Assembly: GCF_040530035.1 (NCBI RefSeq)
Contig: NZ_JBEWCD010000001.1
Location: 2,356,001-2,420,000 of the forward strand
Source: Roseibium sp. HPY-6
GTDB taxonomy: Bacteria > Pseudomonadota > Alphaproteobacteria > Rhizobiales > Stappiaceae
Direction: 5' to 3'
DNA length: 64,000 nucleotides
The translations under genes were made by a program, and so were the position numbers. Every line of letters starts with the position of its first letter. The stretch's first letter is position 1. The notes below the pieces were generated by a model. It had not been told where the DNA came from, did no database searches, and worked only from the letters and a program-made list of their open reading frames with translations. Positions 43,908 through 51,965 of this stretch are shown here, piece after piece.

Positions 43908-46574
43908 TTAGAAGCTCAGGGAAACGTCCCTGTGGCCCGACAGGCAGGCAGCGACATCCAGCGCCATATCGTTCGGCAGCCTGTCCTGCTGCCTCAGGCC
44001 GATATTGTTGACGATGGCCGCATCGTATTCCTGCAGCACCGGCAGCAGCTCATCTGCCGCCTTCTGGCGCCATGCCAGATCGGCTTGAAGCGCTGCAATG
44101 GATTTGTCGATTTCTGCCAGGGCCTCTTCCGCATTCGGTTGGCGGCTGCGCATGATCTTGCGGGCTTCGGTCAGGCCCTTGCGGATATCGCTGGTGCCCT
44201 CGGCCTCGCCCACTTTCGAGCGCATCGCTGCAATGGCCTCGACGGCCGCTTCCGGCTCAAGCTGCGGAACCTGTGCCTTCAGCTCTTCCAGTTCAGGCCC
44301 AAAGGCGGCAACGGTTTCCGCATCTGCGAGAATGGCCTTCAGCTCAAGGATCGGCTCGTAGGCCTGATCGACTGTCCGGCGGTAGGTCTGCCGTGCGGTT
44401 GTTTCGGCTTTCTGGATCTTTGAAAACTCTCCGTAGACCTCTTCCCAGTTTTCCGGGATTTCGGCCAGGATCGCATCGTGCTCCAGTTGCAGCGTGTCGA
44501 TCTGTGTCTGCGCACGTTCACCTTGCGCGACGGTGTAGACCGCGCCTTCACCGGACCGGTTGACGATCACCTGAAGTTCTTTGATGCGCTCGTCGATCCG
44601 GCGTGCATCACGCTCCAGAGCCCTGACATTGGTGTGGATGGGCTTGAAGTCGCCGGAGGCCGCGGCAACGGCGTTTTCCGCTTCGCGGATCGCCAGCATC
44701 AAAGGCAGCGCTTCTTTTGCCTTCTCGAAACCTTCGGCCAGATCGTCCTGCAGGTCCTCCGGGAGGTAGCTCATGTCAACGCCTTCCGCCTTTTCGATGG
44801 CGGCCAGTACGCCGTCACCATTTTGACTGAAGTCCTCGTACACCAGCGTTTCCATGCAATATTGCAAGCGCGGGTTCTTCGGCGGCGGAGCTGTCTCGGA
44901 CAAAAGCGACGAGCGGTTCGGAAGGTAGTTCACCAGCTGCGGGTAGAACCCGACGATCCCGAGCGCCACAAGCTGCAACGCAATGAACGCGATCACACCC
45001 TTGTACATATCGATGGTCTTCACCACCGCGGGCGCAACGCCTCGAAGGTAGAAGAGCGCGAAGCCGAACGGGGGGGTCAGGAACGATGTCTGAATGTTGA
45101 GGCCGATCATCACGCCGAGCCAGACGGCAGTCACGTTGGCGCCGGGATCAGAAAGGAGGATCGGTGCCACGATCGGGACGACAACCACGGCGATCTCGAT
45201 GAAGTCGAGGAAGAAGCCGAGGATAAAGATCACCAGCATGACGATCAGGAACTGTGCCCAGAACCCACCGGGCAAGCCCTGCAGGAATTCCTTGACGAGA
45301 TGTTCCCCGCCGAATGCACGGAAGGCTGATGTCAGCATCGCTGCACCGAGCAGGATGATGAAAACAAGGGACGTGGTTTTGGCCGTCTCGACCATCACGC
45401 CGCGCAGCGTGTCTTCCAGTTTCAGTGTGCGCCAGCCGGACCAGAAGATCGCCAGCAGAATCAGTGAGACCGCAATCAGGGCCAGGATCAGGCTCAGAAC
45501 ATCCTGGGACGACTCGATGCGCTTGATGTTGACTTCACCGAAGAAGCCAATGACGACCGCCAGACCGAGAAGGGCAAGGATGGCAAGAATAGCAGGCGAA
45601 TAGGCGCCCTTTTCGCCCTCCTTGAGGCGATATCCGGCCATGACCATGGCACCGACAGCGCCAATTGCACCGGCCTGGTTGACCGTTGCGATGCCGCCGA
45701 TGATCGATCCGAGAACCAGGAAAATCAGGGCCAGCGGCGGCACGAGTGTGATGACGACCTTGCCTGCGAACTCACGCGTAAAGGTGCCTTCCTCATGCAC
45801 GGCGGGGGCGGCCTTCGGCTTCATGAGCGCGAAGCCGAGAATGAAAAGCATGTAGAGGCCAACCAGAACCAGGCCAGGCAGGAATGCACCGAGGAACATT
45901 TCGCCGGCGCTCGTCGACACGACCGAGAAGTCCGACGGCATGGAAAGCTCGCCGGTACTGTCCTTGTAAAGCGTCTGACGAAGTGAACCGGCCTGGTCAA
46001 CCGCACTGGCCAATTGGTCGGCAAGAATGATGAGAACGATCGATGGCGGAATGATCTGACCGAGCGTTCCGGAGGCGGCGATCGTTCCGGTCGCAAGCGG
46101 AACCGAATAGTTGTTCCGAAGCATGGCGGGTAGCGAAATCAGGCCCATCGCCACAACAGTCGCACCGACAATGCCCGTTGTCGCAGCCAGAAGGGCGCCC
46201 ACGAAGACGACAGAGATGCCGAGGCCACCTGGAACAGGTCCGAACAGGCGCGCCATTGTCACAAGTAGGTCTTCGGCAATCTTCGACCGCTGCAGCATGA
46301 TCCCCATGAAGACAAACAGCGGGATCGCAATCAGCGTGTCTCGTTCGGCCTCCCAGTAAATTCCCCTGAAATTGGTCACCCCGGCGCTGAGCCACTGTGC
46401 TGGACCGCCAGAATCAAAGAAGGCGTCCGTCCCGGTTGAAAACAGGTAGCCTGTACCGGCGGCAAGACCGATGGTCAGGATCGCTGCGCCTGGCAGGGCG
46501 AACGCGACTGGGAAACCGGAACCCAGTGCAAACGCCATGAGAACAACGAGAAGAGCAAGAAAGAAGAGTTCCAT
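43908..46574 (-). CDS. TRAP transporter large permease (DctM) with long C-terminal extension
   Basis: The 888-residue protein has a DctM membrane part of about 550 residues: FPVAFALPGAAILTIGLAAG at the N-terminus, IPLFVFMGIMLQRS, GATVVAMGLISLPAMLRNNY, the SGTLGQIIPPSIVLIILADQ motif and NIQTSFLTPPFGFALFYLRG. After residue ~552 it carries a 336-residue soluble tail, far beyond the usual ~430-600-residue length. The tail is charged and helical, with long heptad-like stretches (RALERDARRIDERIKELQV, EALAEIDKSIAALQADLAW), and so probably forms coiled coils in the cytoplasm or periplasm. It is the last gene of the operon, 21 bases after the small permease. The transporter family uses ion gradients to take up organic acids. 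Confidence 0.92.
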   Translation of the reverse strand: MELFFLALLVVLMAFALGSGFPVAFALPGAAILTIGLAAGTGYLFSTGTDAFFDSGGPAQWLSAGVTNFRGIYWEAERDTLIAIPLFVFMGIMLQRSKIAEDLLVTMARLFGPVPGGLGISVVFVGALLAATTGIVGATVVAMGLISLPAMLRNNYSVPLATGTIAASGTLGQIIPPSIVLIILADQLASAVDQAGSLRQTLYKDSTGELSMPSDFSVVSTSAGEMFLGAFLPGLVLVGLYMLFILGFALMKPKAAPAVHEEGTFTREFAGKVVITLVPPLALIFLVLGSIIGGIATVNQAGAIGAVGAMVMAGYRLKEGEKGAYSPAILAILALLGLAVVIGFFGEVNIKRIESSQDVLSLILALIAVSLILLAIFWSGWRTLKLEDTLRGVMVETAKTTSLVFIILLGAAMLTSAFRAFGGEHLVKEFLQGLPGGFWAQFLIVMLVIFILGFFLDFIEIAVVVVPIVAPILLSDPGANVTAVWLGVMIGLNIQTSFLTPPFGFALFYLRGVAPAVVKTIDMYKGVIAFIALQLVALGIVGFYPQLVNYLPNRSSLLSETAPPPKNPRLQYCMETLVYEDFSQNGDGVLAAIEKAEGVDMSYLPEDLQDDLAEGFEKAKEALPLMLAIREAENAVAAASGDFKPIHTNVRALERDARRIDERIKELQVIVNRSGEGAVYTVAQGERAQTQIDTLQLEHDAILAEIPENWEEVYGEFSKIQKAETTARQTYRRTVDQAYEPILELKAILADAETVAAFGPELEELKAQVPQLEPEAAVEAIAAMRSKVGEAEGTSDIRKGLTEARKIMRSRQPNAEEALAEIDKSIAALQADLAWRQKAADELLPVLQEYDAAIVNNIGLRQQDRLPNDMALDVAACLSGHRDVSLSF

Positions 46575-46595
46575 GTCAGAAGGTCTCGCCGGGCG

Positions 46596-47633
46596 TTAAT
46601 TGACTGGATGGTTTTCGTGGTCCCGGCCGCCCGGTTCACCTCGAATGTCCGCGATCGCGTCCAGGAAGTAGGACACGAACTGGATCATCATGGTGACCGC
46701 GAACACGCCCAGGAATCCTGCCATGAGATACTTGACGTAGAGCCCGAACCCGGCCTGCGTGGTTTCGTAGGACAGGATCGGTGCGTTGATCACGTTCTGC
46801 TTTCCGGCCATACCGATCAGGATGATGACCGCACACAAGGACATGCCCAGGACGATCGACCCGATGGCGTTCACGTAACCTTTGGTCTTGGACGCCATCC
46901 CCGCGTAGAAAACGTCCACACGGACATGCCCTTCTTCAAGCAGAGTGTAGGCGCTGGCGAACAGGAAGAGGGCCGCGTACCAGAACCGGACAAGGTCGGC
47001 CATGAACGCCTGTTCGTAGGACAGGATGAAGCGGCCGACAACGATCAGCAGTTCAGCGACAACCACGAGAAGCGCCAGCCAGATAAATCCGAGAGTCCGT
47101 GTGAAGGCTGCAATAACGAAAGACAGTCCGATCAACGGCATATGCACGTAGCCACCGCGAAACTGGGATCGGCCAAGACTAGCGGCCATATCGGCGCCGA
47201 CCACGGCTGCCAGAAGGCCTTCTACGCGCAAGAAAGAAATTACAGCATCTACGAGGCCGACGATGAGAACGGCAAAAAACATCGCCCGGATCAGATAGGC
47301 GTTAATGTCGCTTATCCGTTTGCTGTCTTCGCGTAGCGACCGGTCCTTGGTCCGTTGGACCAGCAGCACCGCCCACACGATCGCCCCGGCATAAAGCGCG
47401 AGTTGAACCCAGGACCAGACAATTGGCATCGACCCGTTTGCCTGCCCGCCGAATACGGGAGCAATCCCTGGAAGATCCTGCCAGTATGTCAGGTAATTGT
47501 TGAGCAGAAATGCTGCCATGATCAGAAGGACCAGCCAGCCGAAGGTCCTGAATGATACCGCGCTCGCGGTCGTCCCTTCTGGAATGTTTCCACCCGCCGA
47601 CACGTCGTTCCCTACCCCGCCTGCAGCCGCCAT
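46596..47633 (-). CDS. TRAP transporter small permease (DctQ-type), long form
   Basis: The 345-residue small membrane subunit is about twice the usual DctQ length. Extra spans fill the first half (FGWLVLLIMAAFLLNNYLTYW, VQLALYAGAIVWAVLLVQ, FFAVLIVGLVDAVISFL); the DctQ core occupies the second half, with FILSYEQAFMADLVRFWYAA, the VRVDVFYAGMASKTKGYVNA block and a final span. This long form is typical of the TakP-like TRAP systems. It begins 83 bases after the binding-protein stop, past a strong hairpin, and precedes the large permease gene. Confidence 0.88.
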   Translation of the reverse strand: MAAAGGVGNDVSAGGNIPEGTTASAVSFRTFGWLVLLIMAAFLLNNYLTYWQDLPGIAPVFGGQANGSMPIVWSWVQLALYAGAIVWAVLLVQRTKDRSLREDSKRISDINAYLIRAMFFAVLIVGLVDAVISFLRVEGLLAAVVGADMAASLGRSQFRGGYVHMPLIGLSFVIAAFTRTLGFIWLALLVVVAELLIVVGRFILSYEQAFMADLVRFWYAALFLFASAYTLLEEGHVRVDVFYAGMASKTKGYVNAIGSIVLGMSLCAVIILIGMAGKQNVINAPILSYETTQAGFGLYVKYLMAGFLGVFAVTMMIQFVSYFLDAIADIRGEPGGRDHENHPVN

Positions 47634-47670
47634 GGCGATTGTGCCCTATTTTTTTGTCACACAAGAAAAC

Positions 47671-47694
47671 GGGGGCGGGACTTCTCCCGCCCCC
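47671..47694 (-). terminator. Intra-operon hairpin between TRAP binding-protein and permease genes
   Basis: GGGGGCGGGA pairs perfectly with TCCCGCCCCC across a four-base loop, and on the minus strand GTTTTCTTG follows, with another T-run at about 47657-47650. It lies between the binding-protein stop (47717) and the small-permease start (47633). It is best read as a leaky terminator or mRNA-stabilising stem that keeps the binding protein in excess over the membrane subunits. Confidence 0.75.
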
Positions 47695-47716
47695 ACCTTA
47701 ACTTTGCCGGAAGGGC

Positions 47717-48817
47717 TTAGACTTCGATACCGAGCACGCGGTTGCGCTGCTGGGTATAGCCGGTGTCGGCGAGAAGCATCCAGCGGCCGATTTCGGAGCG
47801 GGCCTTCGCGAAGCTTTCGTGTGTCCGTGCAGCAAGGTCGGAGTGCGAAATGGTTTCTTCGAACACTTCCTCGGCTGCCTCGCCGAATGCATCGTAGACT
47901 TCGTCATTGAACTGTTTCAGTTCAACGCCGTGCTCGTTGATGAGGCGGTCAAGATAGACACCGTTATTGGCATTGGTTTCAGCCATCTGGCGCGCGTTTT
48001 CTTCGTTACATGCCGCTTGGATGATGGCCTGATCTGTCGCCGACAACTGGCTCCACCAGGATTTGTTCATGCCGAATGCGAGCTGGGAACCCGGCTCGTG
48101 CATGCCCGGATAGTAGTAGTACTTGGCCGCTTCGTAGAACTTCATGAAGTAGTCGTTGTACGGGCCAACCCATTCTGTTGCATCGACTGCGCCGGAAACG
48201 AGGTTTTCGTAAATCTGGCCGCCCGGCAGGGATACCGGAGATGCGCCGAGTTTCGCCATGACGTCACCGCCGAGGCCCGGAATACGCATCTTCAGACCTT
48301 TGAGGTCGTCAGCGGTCTCGATTTCCTTGTTGAACCAGCCGCCCATCTGCACGCCGGTGTTGCCGCATGCGAAGTTCTTAAGGCCGAATTCGTCTGCAAC
48401 TTCGTCCCAGAGTTCCTGACCGCCGCCATACTTGATCCAGGCGTCGATTTCAGCATACGTCAGGCCGAACGGAACAGCTGTGAAGTAGGCCCAAGCCGGA
48501 TGCTTGCCCTTCCAGTAATAGTCGGCAGCAATGTAAGCCTGAGCGTTACCGGAGGCGACTTCATCAAAGGAGTCAAACGCACCGACACGTTCGCCGGCCG
48601 CGAAGTACTGCACATTGATGCGGCCATCGGTCAATTCGCCGATGCGGGCTGCCAGACGCTGAGCCGAAATCCCGAGACCCGGGAAGTCACGTGGCCAGGT
48701 GGACACGATCACCAGGTCTGTTGTGCTCTGCGCGACCGCCGGTGCGGCAAGTGCCGAACCTGCGGCAACACCACCGACGCCAAGACCAGCTTTTTTGATA
48801 AACGAACGACGATCCAT
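47717..48817 (-). CDS. TRAP transporter substrate-binding protein, TakP-like
   Basis: A 366-residue extracytoplasmic binding protein and the first gene of the TRAP operon. GGAGGAAACTA precedes the ATG at 48817. The N-terminus MDRRSFIKKAGLGVGG is a twin-arginine signal, so it is probably folded before export. The mature part contains TWPRDFPGLGISAQRLAARI, CGNTGVQMGGWFNKEIETAD, GLKMRIPGLGGDVMAKLGAS, SGAVDATEWVGPYND and YYYPGMHEPGS. The tryptophan in TEWVGPYND and the glutamate in HEPG match the positions used by the 2-oxoacid-binding protein TakP, so pyruvate, another 2-oxoacid or lactate is the likely ligand. That substrate is an inference from motifs. Confidence 0.9.
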   Translation of the reverse strand: MDRRSFIKKAGLGVGGVAAGSALAAPAVAQSTTDLVIVSTWPRDFPGLGISAQRLAARIGELTDGRINVQYFAAGERVGAFDSFDEVASGNAQAYIAADYYWKGKHPAWAYFTAVPFGLTYAEIDAWIKYGGGQELWDEVADEFGLKNFACGNTGVQMGGWFNKEIETADDLKGLKMRIPGLGGDVMAKLGASPVSLPGGQIYENLVSGAVDATEWVGPYNDYFMKFYEAAKYYYYPGMHEPGSQLAFGMNKSWWSQLSATDQAIIQAACNEENARQMAETNANNGVYLDRLINEHGVELKQFNDEVYDAFGEAAEEVFEETISHSDLAARTHESFAKARSEIGRWMLLADTGYTQQRNRVLGIEV

Positions 48818-48850
48818 TAGTTTCCTCCCTAATTGGACCAAATATTTCCG

Positions 48851-48876
48851 GATCGGTCTGCAACCTTGCACCGATC
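48851..48876 (-). promoter_or_regulatory. Inverted repeat in the leader of the TRAP operon
   Basis: GATCGGT and ACCGATC pair around GCAA-CC-TTGC, so the 26 bases can fold as a stem or act as a palindromic protein site. It lies 34 bases upstream of the binding-protein start codon, downstream of the large palindrome at 48932-48955. Function is unknown. Confidence 0.35.
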
Positions 48877-48931
48877 TCGCTGTATGTCTAGTTGACGTGG
48901 CAGACGGAAAGCTATTCGTGGTTCTGCGCAT

Positions 48932-48955
48932 ATTCTCAGTAGTACTACCGAGAAT
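48932..48955. promoter_or_regulatory. 24-bp near-perfect palindrome in the TRAP / two-component divergent region
   Basis: The site has outer arms ATTCTC and GAGAAT and an uninterrupted inner palindrome GTAGTACTAC; 22 of 24 positions are symmetric. It lies 115 bases ahead of the TRAP operon and 54 bases ahead of the histidine-kinase gene, in the region between them. Its size and symmetry suit a dimeric LuxR/NarL-type regulator. Binding by the response regulator encoded at 50378-51046 is inferred. Confidence 0.65.
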
Positions 48956-49008
48956 TTCGCAATAGATAATCGCTTAACGGACGCCTGCGCAACAGGAAAG
49001 CAACTTTC

Positions 49009-50370
49009 GTGACCTTTAAGACAAAATTGCTACTCATCACGATCCTGCCTCTCATCGCGGTATCAGTTCTGATTGGCGGCACGACGTATTACCAGTCGCG
49101 AAAGCTGATCGACGCCGAGACGCAATCCGTCGAACAAAGAATCCTTGCAGCGAAGCGGCAGGAAATCCGCAATTACGTGAGCCTCGCCCTGACATCCATC
49201 GAGCAGATCTACCAGACGGAACCGGGCGGCCGTGAAGCCGCTCAGGAAGAAGTGAAGGAGATCCTTACCAACCTCACCTTCGATCATGACGGCTACTTCT
49301 TCGTCTACACACTCGACGGCACCAACGTCGTTCACCCCAAACTGCCCCACCTGGTCGGTGAAAACTGGTGGGACCTGCAGGACAATAATGGCGACTATGT
49401 CATTCGAAACCTGATCACCCAGGCCAGGTCCGGCGGTGGCTTTCATCAATATGTTTGGCACAAGCCCTCCACCGGATCGGTGGAGGAAAAACTTGGCTAT
49501 GCCATTCTTCTCAACAAATGGGGTTGGATGCTGGGTACCGGTCTTTACACCGACGATATCCAAAAGGAAGTGGCCACGATCCGGGCGGAATTTGCCCAGA
49601 ACATCCGCCAGACACTTCTAGTGACATTCGTGATCACGCTTGCAGGGATCGTGATTGCCGGCAGCCTGATAGCGGGCGTGCGTTTTTCAGAGCAGCGGTT
49701 TGCCGACAGCAAGCTCAAGGAACTGACCAACCGGATCTTTCAGGTTCAGGAACAGGAACGAAAACGGGTCTCTACTGAACTCCACGACAGTATTTCACAG
49801 CTGCTGGTTTCCGTCAGATACGGGGTGGAGATGATCCACAGCGAAGCGACGCGCGAACCGGATCTGCAGATGCAGGCGGCCAAATGCCTGAAAACCCTGG
49901 ACGGAACGATCGCCGAGGTAAGACGCATATCGCGGGACCTCAGGCCGAGCGTTCTGGACGACATGGGGCTGGCAGCCGCGCTTGGCAGTCTCGGGAAGGA
50001 AATTCAGAACCAATCCGGGATCAAAGTGAGCGTTGACGCCGAACAGTGTCACAGCCGCCTGTCCGACGGAGCCAAGACTGCACTTTACCGGGTTGTTCAG
50101 GAGTGCATGACAAATGTCGCCCGGCACTCACAGGCGAACAAGGTCAACATAGATCTGAAAGTCGGAGCACAAAGCCTCACACTTTGCGTTGAGGACAATG
50201 GCATTGGCTTGCCGCGTCCCCTTCCCAAAACAGGAGGACTCGGGTTCAGAAACATGCGCGAGCGAATTGAAACATATGGCGGCAAATTGATTTTGAGCCG
50301 ACGGTCATCCGGAGGTACGAGAATTAAAGTCCAGATGCCGCTAGACAACACGGCCGCAAAAGCAGCGTAG
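49009..50370 (+). CDS. Cache-domain sensor histidine kinase (NarL-type partner)
   Basis: A 453-residue membrane kinase. It starts with GTG after CAGGAAAG. One span lies at about 7-25, a periplasmic single Cache_2 domain at 35-190 (LTFDHDGYFFVYTLDGTNVV, GENWWDLQDNNGDYVIRNLI, KLGYAILLNKWGWMLGTGLY), and a second span at about 203-225. The HisKA_3 helix has RKRVSTELHDSISQLLVSVR with the phosphoacceptor histidine, followed by an ATPase domain (ALYRVVQECMTNVARHSQA, VEDNGIGLP, GLGFRNMRERIETYGG). Cache_2 domains of this kind often bind small carboxylates such as pyruvate, which would suit the adjacent TRAP transporter. It is divergent from that transporter and eight bases from its response regulator. 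Confidence 0.93.
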   Translation: MTFKTKLLLITILPLIAVSVLIGGTTYYQSRKLIDAETQSVEQRILAAKRQEIRNYVSLALTSIEQIYQTEPGGREAAQEEVKEILTNLTFDHDGYFFVYTLDGTNVVHPKLPHLVGENWWDLQDNNGDYVIRNLITQARSGGGFHQYVWHKPSTGSVEEKLGYAILLNKWGWMLGTGLYTDDIQKEVATIRAEFAQNIRQTLLVTFVITLAGIVIAGSLIAGVRFSEQRFADSKLKELTNRIFQVQEQERKRVSTELHDSISQLLVSVRYGVEMIHSEATREPDLQMQAAKCLKTLDGTIAEVRRISRDLRPSVLDDMGLAAALGSLGKEIQNQSGIKVSVDAEQCHSRLSDGAKTALYRVVQECMTNVARHSQANKVNIDLKVGAQSLTLCVEDNGIGLPRPLPKTGGLGFRNMRERIETYGGKLILSRRSSGGTRIKVQMPLDNTAAKAA

Positions 50371-50377
50371 CACCGAG

Positions 50378-51046
50378 ATGACCCAGAACGTACCACCATC
50401 TCCATCAACCGAACGCCCGATCCGCGTTCTGCTCGCCGACGACCATGAACTAGTGCGAGACGGCATCAGGGCGCGGCTCCAAAAAGTGCCTGAACTGGAA
50501 GTGGTCGGTGAAGCGACGAACGGACGTGAAGCGGTTCTCATGACAAGGACCCTGAACCCGGATGTGCTTTTGATGGACGTTTCCATGCCGGTCATGAACG
50601 GTCTGGAAGCGGCAATGGAAATTCGCAAGACCCAGCCTGACGTCGCGGTTCTGATCCTGTCCGTTTATGACACTCCGGAATATGTACGCGGTGTGGTGCA
50701 GGCGGGCGCCAGAGGGTACATTTTGAAAGATATCTCGGCGCAGGAGATGATCAACGCGATTTCGAGCGTGGCCTCTGGCGGCTATTTCTTTTCCGCAGCC
50801 ATTGGACCGACGCTTGTCGGCGCAAGCGCTTCAGCGCCGGTTGAAGACCCCTACGGCCTGACGGAACGCGAACGCCAGGTCCTGCGCGAGATAGCAAAGG
50901 GGCAGCCGAACAAGGATGTTGCAAAGACCCTTGGGATCAGCGTGCGCACAGTGGAATCGCATCGCCTCAATCTTCGAGAAAAAGTCGGCACCAAAAACGC
51001 CGCGCAACTCTACAAGATCGCGCAGGAACTGGGATTGCTCGACTAG
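50378..51046 (+). CDS. LuxR/NarL-family response regulator
   Basis: A 222-residue response regulator, eight bases downstream of the Cache kinase. The receiver has VLLADDHELVRDGIRARL, phospho-Asp in VLLMDVSMPVMNGLEAAM, the switch region VLILSVYD and the lysine in GARGYILKDIS. The C-terminal LuxR helix-turn-helix reads LTERERQVLREIAKGQPNKD, then VAKTLGISVRTVESHRLNLR. With the kinase it forms a complete two-component system. The divergent TRAP operon and the palindrome between them make that operon the best candidate target. Confidence 0.95.
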   Translation: MTQNVPPSPSTERPIRVLLADDHELVRDGIRARLQKVPELEVVGEATNGREAVLMTRTLNPDVLLMDVSMPVMNGLEAAMEIRKTQPDVAVLILSVYDTPEYVRGVVQAGARGYILKDISAQEMINAISSVASGGYFFSAAIGPTLVGASASAPVEDPYGLTERERQVLREIAKGQPNKDVAKTLGISVRTVESHRLNLREKVGTKNAAQLYKIAQELGLLD

Positions 51047-51112
51047 GGCGATTTCCGTTACACAGGCTGCTGAACTTGTCTCTCATCTCTTTGCATCGCC
51101 TCAAGGACCCCA

Positions 51113-51871
51113 ATGACGAAACCGCTTGTCCTGGTTACCGCTGACGTAAAACCCATCGACGGCTTTAACTGGCACGCCGTGAACGCGACGTATCTTCATG
51201 CTGTCTTGCAGGGATCCGATTCAGTTCCCTTGATCCTACCCTCCCTTGGCCCGGAGCTGGATGTGGATGCGGCGCTCGATCAGGTCGACGGTGTTTTGGC
51301 AACGGGATCACGGTCGAACGTCAATCCCGCAATTTATGGCCAGGAGCCGACGGAAGAAAACGGGCCTTACGATCCGGATCGCGATGCAACGACGTTACCC
51401 CTGCTCAAACGTGCCATCGAACGCGGCATTCCCGTTTTTGCGATCTGCCGGGGCATGCAGGAGCTGAACGTCGCTCTTGGCGGCACGCTGCTTACTGAAA
51501 TCCAGACAATCAGCGGACGTGAGGATCACAGGGCGCCGGTCTCCGATCAACAGGACGAGCGGTTTCGCATTGCGCATCCGGTCGATGTCACTGATGGCGG
51601 ATGCCTGGAACAGGTACTCGGCTCTGACCCTTTTGAGGTCAACTCGCTGCATCGTCAGGCGGTCGGCGACCTCGGTGCGGGCCTTGTGATGGAGGCCCAG
51701 GCTGAAGATGGAACGATCGAGGCCATGTCCGTTCAGGACAGCTGCGGATATGTTTTGGCGACCCAGTGGCATCCGGAATATTGGGTCTCGACGGATGGCC
51801 CGTCACAAAAGCTCTTCAGCGCATTTGGCGACGCTGTGCGCGCCTACCGGGAAAAACGGCTCGGTCGTTAA
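51113..51871 (+). CDS. Class I glutamine-amidotransferase-like hydrolase, peptidase C26 (PuuD-like)
   Basis: A 252-residue cytoplasmic enzyme of the C26 family, which includes gamma-glutamyl-GABA hydrolase of putrescine breakdown. It has the N-terminal VLVTADVKPIDGFNWHAVNATYL, GVLATGSRSNVNPAIYG, the nucleophile elbow PVFAICRGMQELNVALGG with the catalytic Cys, VNSLHRQAV and the His/Glu pair in ATQWHPEYWV. All three triad residues are therefore present. It is 67 bases after the response regulator on the same strand but no polyamine gene is near, so the exact gamma-glutamyl substrate is not settled. Confidence 0.92.
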   Translation: MTKPLVLVTADVKPIDGFNWHAVNATYLHAVLQGSDSVPLILPSLGPELDVDAALDQVDGVLATGSRSNVNPAIYGQEPTEENGPYDPDRDATTLPLLKRAIERGIPVFAICRGMQELNVALGGTLLTEIQTISGREDHRAPVSDQQDERFRIAHPVDVTDGGCLEQVLGSDPFEVNSLHRQAVGDLGAGLVMEAQAEDGTIEAMSVQDSCGYVLATQWHPEYWVSTDGPSQKLFSAFGDAVRAYREKRLGR

Positions 51872-51965
51872 ATGAATAGGCAGTTGCGCAAGCCTTCTGC
51901 CGGAGCAGCAAGGTAAAATTCGGCAGATCCCTGAGCATGCCCGGGACCATCCGGCACCCGCAGCG

